64,000 nt of DNA from an uncultured Lachnospiraceae bacterium (GTDB taxonomy: Bacteria; Bacillota; Clostridia; Lachnospirales; Lachnospiraceae). This document shows positions 62,252 to 64,000 of this stretch, piece by piece; the stretch's first letter is position 1, and the number at the start of each line of letters is the position of its first letter. The DNA lies in contig CATLGV010000011.1 of the NCBI GenBank assembly GCA_949948735.1, positions 1 through 64,000 of the forward strand, given 5' to 3'. The position numbers were made by a program, and so were the translations under genes. The notes below the pieces were generated by a model, which saw nothing but the letters and a program-made list of their open reading frames with translations, ran no database searches and had not been told where the DNA came from.

Positions 62252-63586
62252 CTAAAACCGAAAATACAAAAACGGGTTAAAGGAGCCGTCCACAATATAC
62301 GCCGTGCAGACCAGCAGCACCGCGACAGAAAACACCGCGCGCAGCAAATGCACCGCCGTATCGCCCCCGCGCAGCATCCGCAGCCCTTTCTGCAGCCGCC
62401 CCCACAAAACGGCGGGCAGCGGCGTTGAGCCAATGACGCCGATAAGCAAAATCCCCATGCGGTTGCGCAGCACATAGCCTGCCCCCGTGCCCTCCGTAAA
62501 TCGCCAGAGGCTGCGGATGTCGTACCATGCCTGCCCCAAATCCGTATTGTGGAAAATCAAAAAGCTGATCAGAATAAAGAACACCACATAAGCATGTCTT
62601 ATGATTTCAAGGACCACCGATCCCGCCGACGGTCTCCTCACAAATTTCTCAAATATCAGAAGCACGGCAAAGAACAGCCCCCATAAAATGAAATTCCACT
62701 CGGCGCCATGCCACAGCCCCGTGAAGCCCCACACCACAAGGATATTGAAGATCCAGCGCGCTCTCCCTACGCGGTTGCCGCCCATCGGAATATAGAGGTA
62801 ATCCCGAAACCACGATCCCAGCGTAATATGCCATCTGCGCCAGAATTCGCTGATGCTCCCCGAAATAAACGGATAACGGAAATTCTCCGGAAAACGGAAG
62901 CCCAGCATGCTTCCCAGGCCGATTGCCATATCGGAATACCCGGAAAAATCAAAATAAATCTGCATGGAAACGGCGGCCGCGTAACACCATGACAGCGCGA
63001 TTCCCCGCTCCGGCAGGGCCGCCGCCTCCGCAACAAATTCTCCCAGAATGTTTGCTATCAGCACCTTTTTGCCAAGTCCCGCGCAAAAGCGTACAATGCC
63101 GTATTCAAAATTGACATGTGTGTCGCAGGCTTTTTCTTTCGACGACAGCGCGCCCTCAACGTCGCTGTAGCGGACAATCGGCCCGGCTACAAGCTGGGGG
63201 AACAGCGTGACATAGGTCGCCAGCGTCAGCAGATTTCGCTGACGCGCCACCCGTCCCGTCCACACATCAATGGCATAGCTTACCAGCTGGAAGGTGTAAA
63301 AGGAAATGCCTATCGGAAAGACATCCGAAAATTTGAAAAAAAACAGGACGCCAAACGGTATAAAAACTGACAGCGCATAGCAAAAACGGCTGCGAAACGC
63401 AGTCAGCACATAAACCAGCAAAATCTCCGCAAGCATCAGAAATACGAATACCGGCTCGCCCCAGGCGTAAAACAGCAGGGACATTGCCAATAAAACAATA
63501 TTCCTGCCTTTTACCGGCACAATCGTATATAAGAATAATACCAAAGGCAGGAAAAAATACAAAAAGGTTATACTGGAAAAAAGCAT
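62252..63586 (-). CDS. MBOAT family O-acyltransferase (AlgI-like)
   Basis: A 444-residue, multi-helix membrane protein with the MBOAT signature: YIPMGGNRVGRARWIFNILVVWGFTGLWHGAEWNF (written in pieces: IPMGGNRVG, then FTGLWHGAEWNF) including the catalytic His, and FDFSGYSDMAIGLGSMLGF. It moves acyl groups across the membrane to surface polysaccharide together with the DHHW protein. RBS AGGAG. It follows the DUF4358 gene by 15 bp. Confidence 0.93.
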   Translation of the reverse strand: MLFSSITFLYFFLPLVLFLYTIVPVKGRNIVLLAMSLLFYAWGEPVFVFLMLAEILLVYVLTAFRSRFCYALSVFIPFGVLFFFKFSDVFPIGISFYTFQLVSYAIDVWTGRVARQRNLLTLATYVTLFPQLVAGPIVRYSDVEGALSSKEKACDTHVNFEYGIVRFCAGLGKKVLIANILGEFVAEAAALPERGIALSWCYAAAVSMQIYFDFSGYSDMAIGLGSMLGFRFPENFRYPFISGSISEFWRRWHITLGSWFRDYLYIPMGGNRVGRARWIFNILVVWGFTGLWHGAEWNFILWGLFFAVLLIFEKFVRRPSAGSVVLEIIRHAYVVFFILISFLIFHNTDLGQAWYDIRSLWRFTEGTGAGYVLRNRMGILLIGVIGSTPLPAVLWGRLQKGLRMLRGGDTAVHLLRAVFSVAVLLVCTAYIVDGSFNPFLYFRF

Positions 63587-63601
63587 AGCCGCCGCTCCTG
63601 T

Positions 63602-64000
63602 TTAAATCGGGTTACTCTTCTCTGTCTTGTTCGAAACCGCCATATCTCTGCTCTGTGCCGCCGTCTCGGCCGCCGCATACACCGCGTCCGCCGTCTCCGG
63701 AAAGCCCATCACAAAGAAAATATCATTGCCAAAGTTCGCCGCAATCTGTTTTTCCGCCGTCACGCATACCCACTTCGAGGGGTTGATCGAATCCATCAGT
63801 GTCTGCATGATCTCCTTGGCGTCGGCGTCGTCCTTTGTCTTAATGTACACAGCGCTGTACGGCGTCGATCCAATCATGGACTCCGACAGGTAAATGCTGT
63901 CTATTCCGCTTACATCCACAAGCCCCGTATGATAACTGACGAGATCATCCTCATCCAGGCTCAGCTCCGTCAATGCGACCTCGAAGGGGAGCAGGTTCTC
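63602..64000 (-). CDS. DUF4358 domain lipoprotein-type protein, C-terminal part (runs off window)
   Basis: 133 codons to the window edge (frame continues ENLLPFEVALTELSLDED upstream of the first in-window TTG). Phrases such as IDSIYLSESMIGSTPYSAVYIK and NDIFFVMGFPETADAVYAAA match DUF4358, a family regularly found next to MBOAT and DHHW genes in Clostridia, function unknown. The start and any signal peptide lie outside the window. Confidence 0.8.
   Translation of the reverse strand, partial: ENLLPFEVALTELSLDEDDLVSYHTGLVDVSGIDSIYLSESMIGSTPYSAVYIKTKDDADAKEIMQTLMDSINPSKWVCVTAEKQIAANFGNDIFFVMGFPETADAVYAAAETAAQSRDMAVSNKTEKSNPI

Overview
The window looks like chromosome of an anaerobic, gut-type Clostridia, most probably Lachnospiraceae. 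The reasons are the gene content (a sugar ABC importer without its own ATPase, a PadR/permease-prefix/DUF4097 cassette, a SigV/RsiV-type pair, many two-component, c-di-GMP and hemerythrin proteins), moderately high GC, strong AGGAGG ribosome binding sites and Gram-positive sigma-A promoters. This placement is inferred from protein character; there is no rRNA in the window, and I saw no tRNA genes.

Layout. 1-1165: edge of a conjugative-element-type segment (partial CPBP protease and two small element-type ORFs). 1250-3709: wreck of a response regulator - histidine kinase - ABC ATPase - FtsX-like permease operon, carved up by several internal deletions and fused to the 3' end of an intact MATE gene (3631-4986). 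5146-8706: a chemoreceptor, a Y-family DNA polymerase and a NusG-domain-II protein. 8863-19156: a dense signalling island. It holds a C-GCAxxG redox domain fused to GGDEF/EAL, a two-gene operon of hemerythrin-REC and REC-(p)ppGpp synthetase, a divergent hybrid histidine kinase with a variant HD-GYP protein, and a Cache/HD-GYP/REC protein driven by what looks like a triplicated promoter. 19186-24030: repeats and hairpins, a DUF3592-like protein, a PadR/permease-prefix/DUF4097 operon and two NUDIX hydrolases. 24051-27380: tandem hemerythrin, dCache chemoreceptor, ferredoxin. 27481-30617: GH31 glycosidase with divergent AraC regulator. 30682-33278: RsiV-like anti-sigma, ECF sigma, DegV. 33366-35015: AT-rich beta-lactamase-fold hydrolase and TetR. 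35287-37738: three-gene ABC-2 exporter. 37791-38717: acylphosphatase and methyltransferase. 38839-46155: beta-fructoside operon (two permeases, lipoprotein, GH32, fructokinase) under a divergent LacI with clear palindromic operators. 46198-52207: GHL10 glycosidase, P-loop kinase-like protein, methyltransferase, RarA, RNase H1, secreted LRR-like protein. 52360-64000: a same-strand run with a large hybrid kinase, a giant DUF4132 protein and its small unknown neighbour, and an MBOAT/DHHW/DUF4358 surface-acylation set.

The best candidates for something undescribed are the hemerythrin-REC / REC-alarmone-synthetase operon inside a c-di-GMP island (10.7-19.2 kb), the redox-domain c-di-GMP phosphodiesterase at 8.9 kb, and the DUF4132 plus small-partner pair at 55.5-61.1 kb. 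Functions given for these are inferences from domains and gene order.
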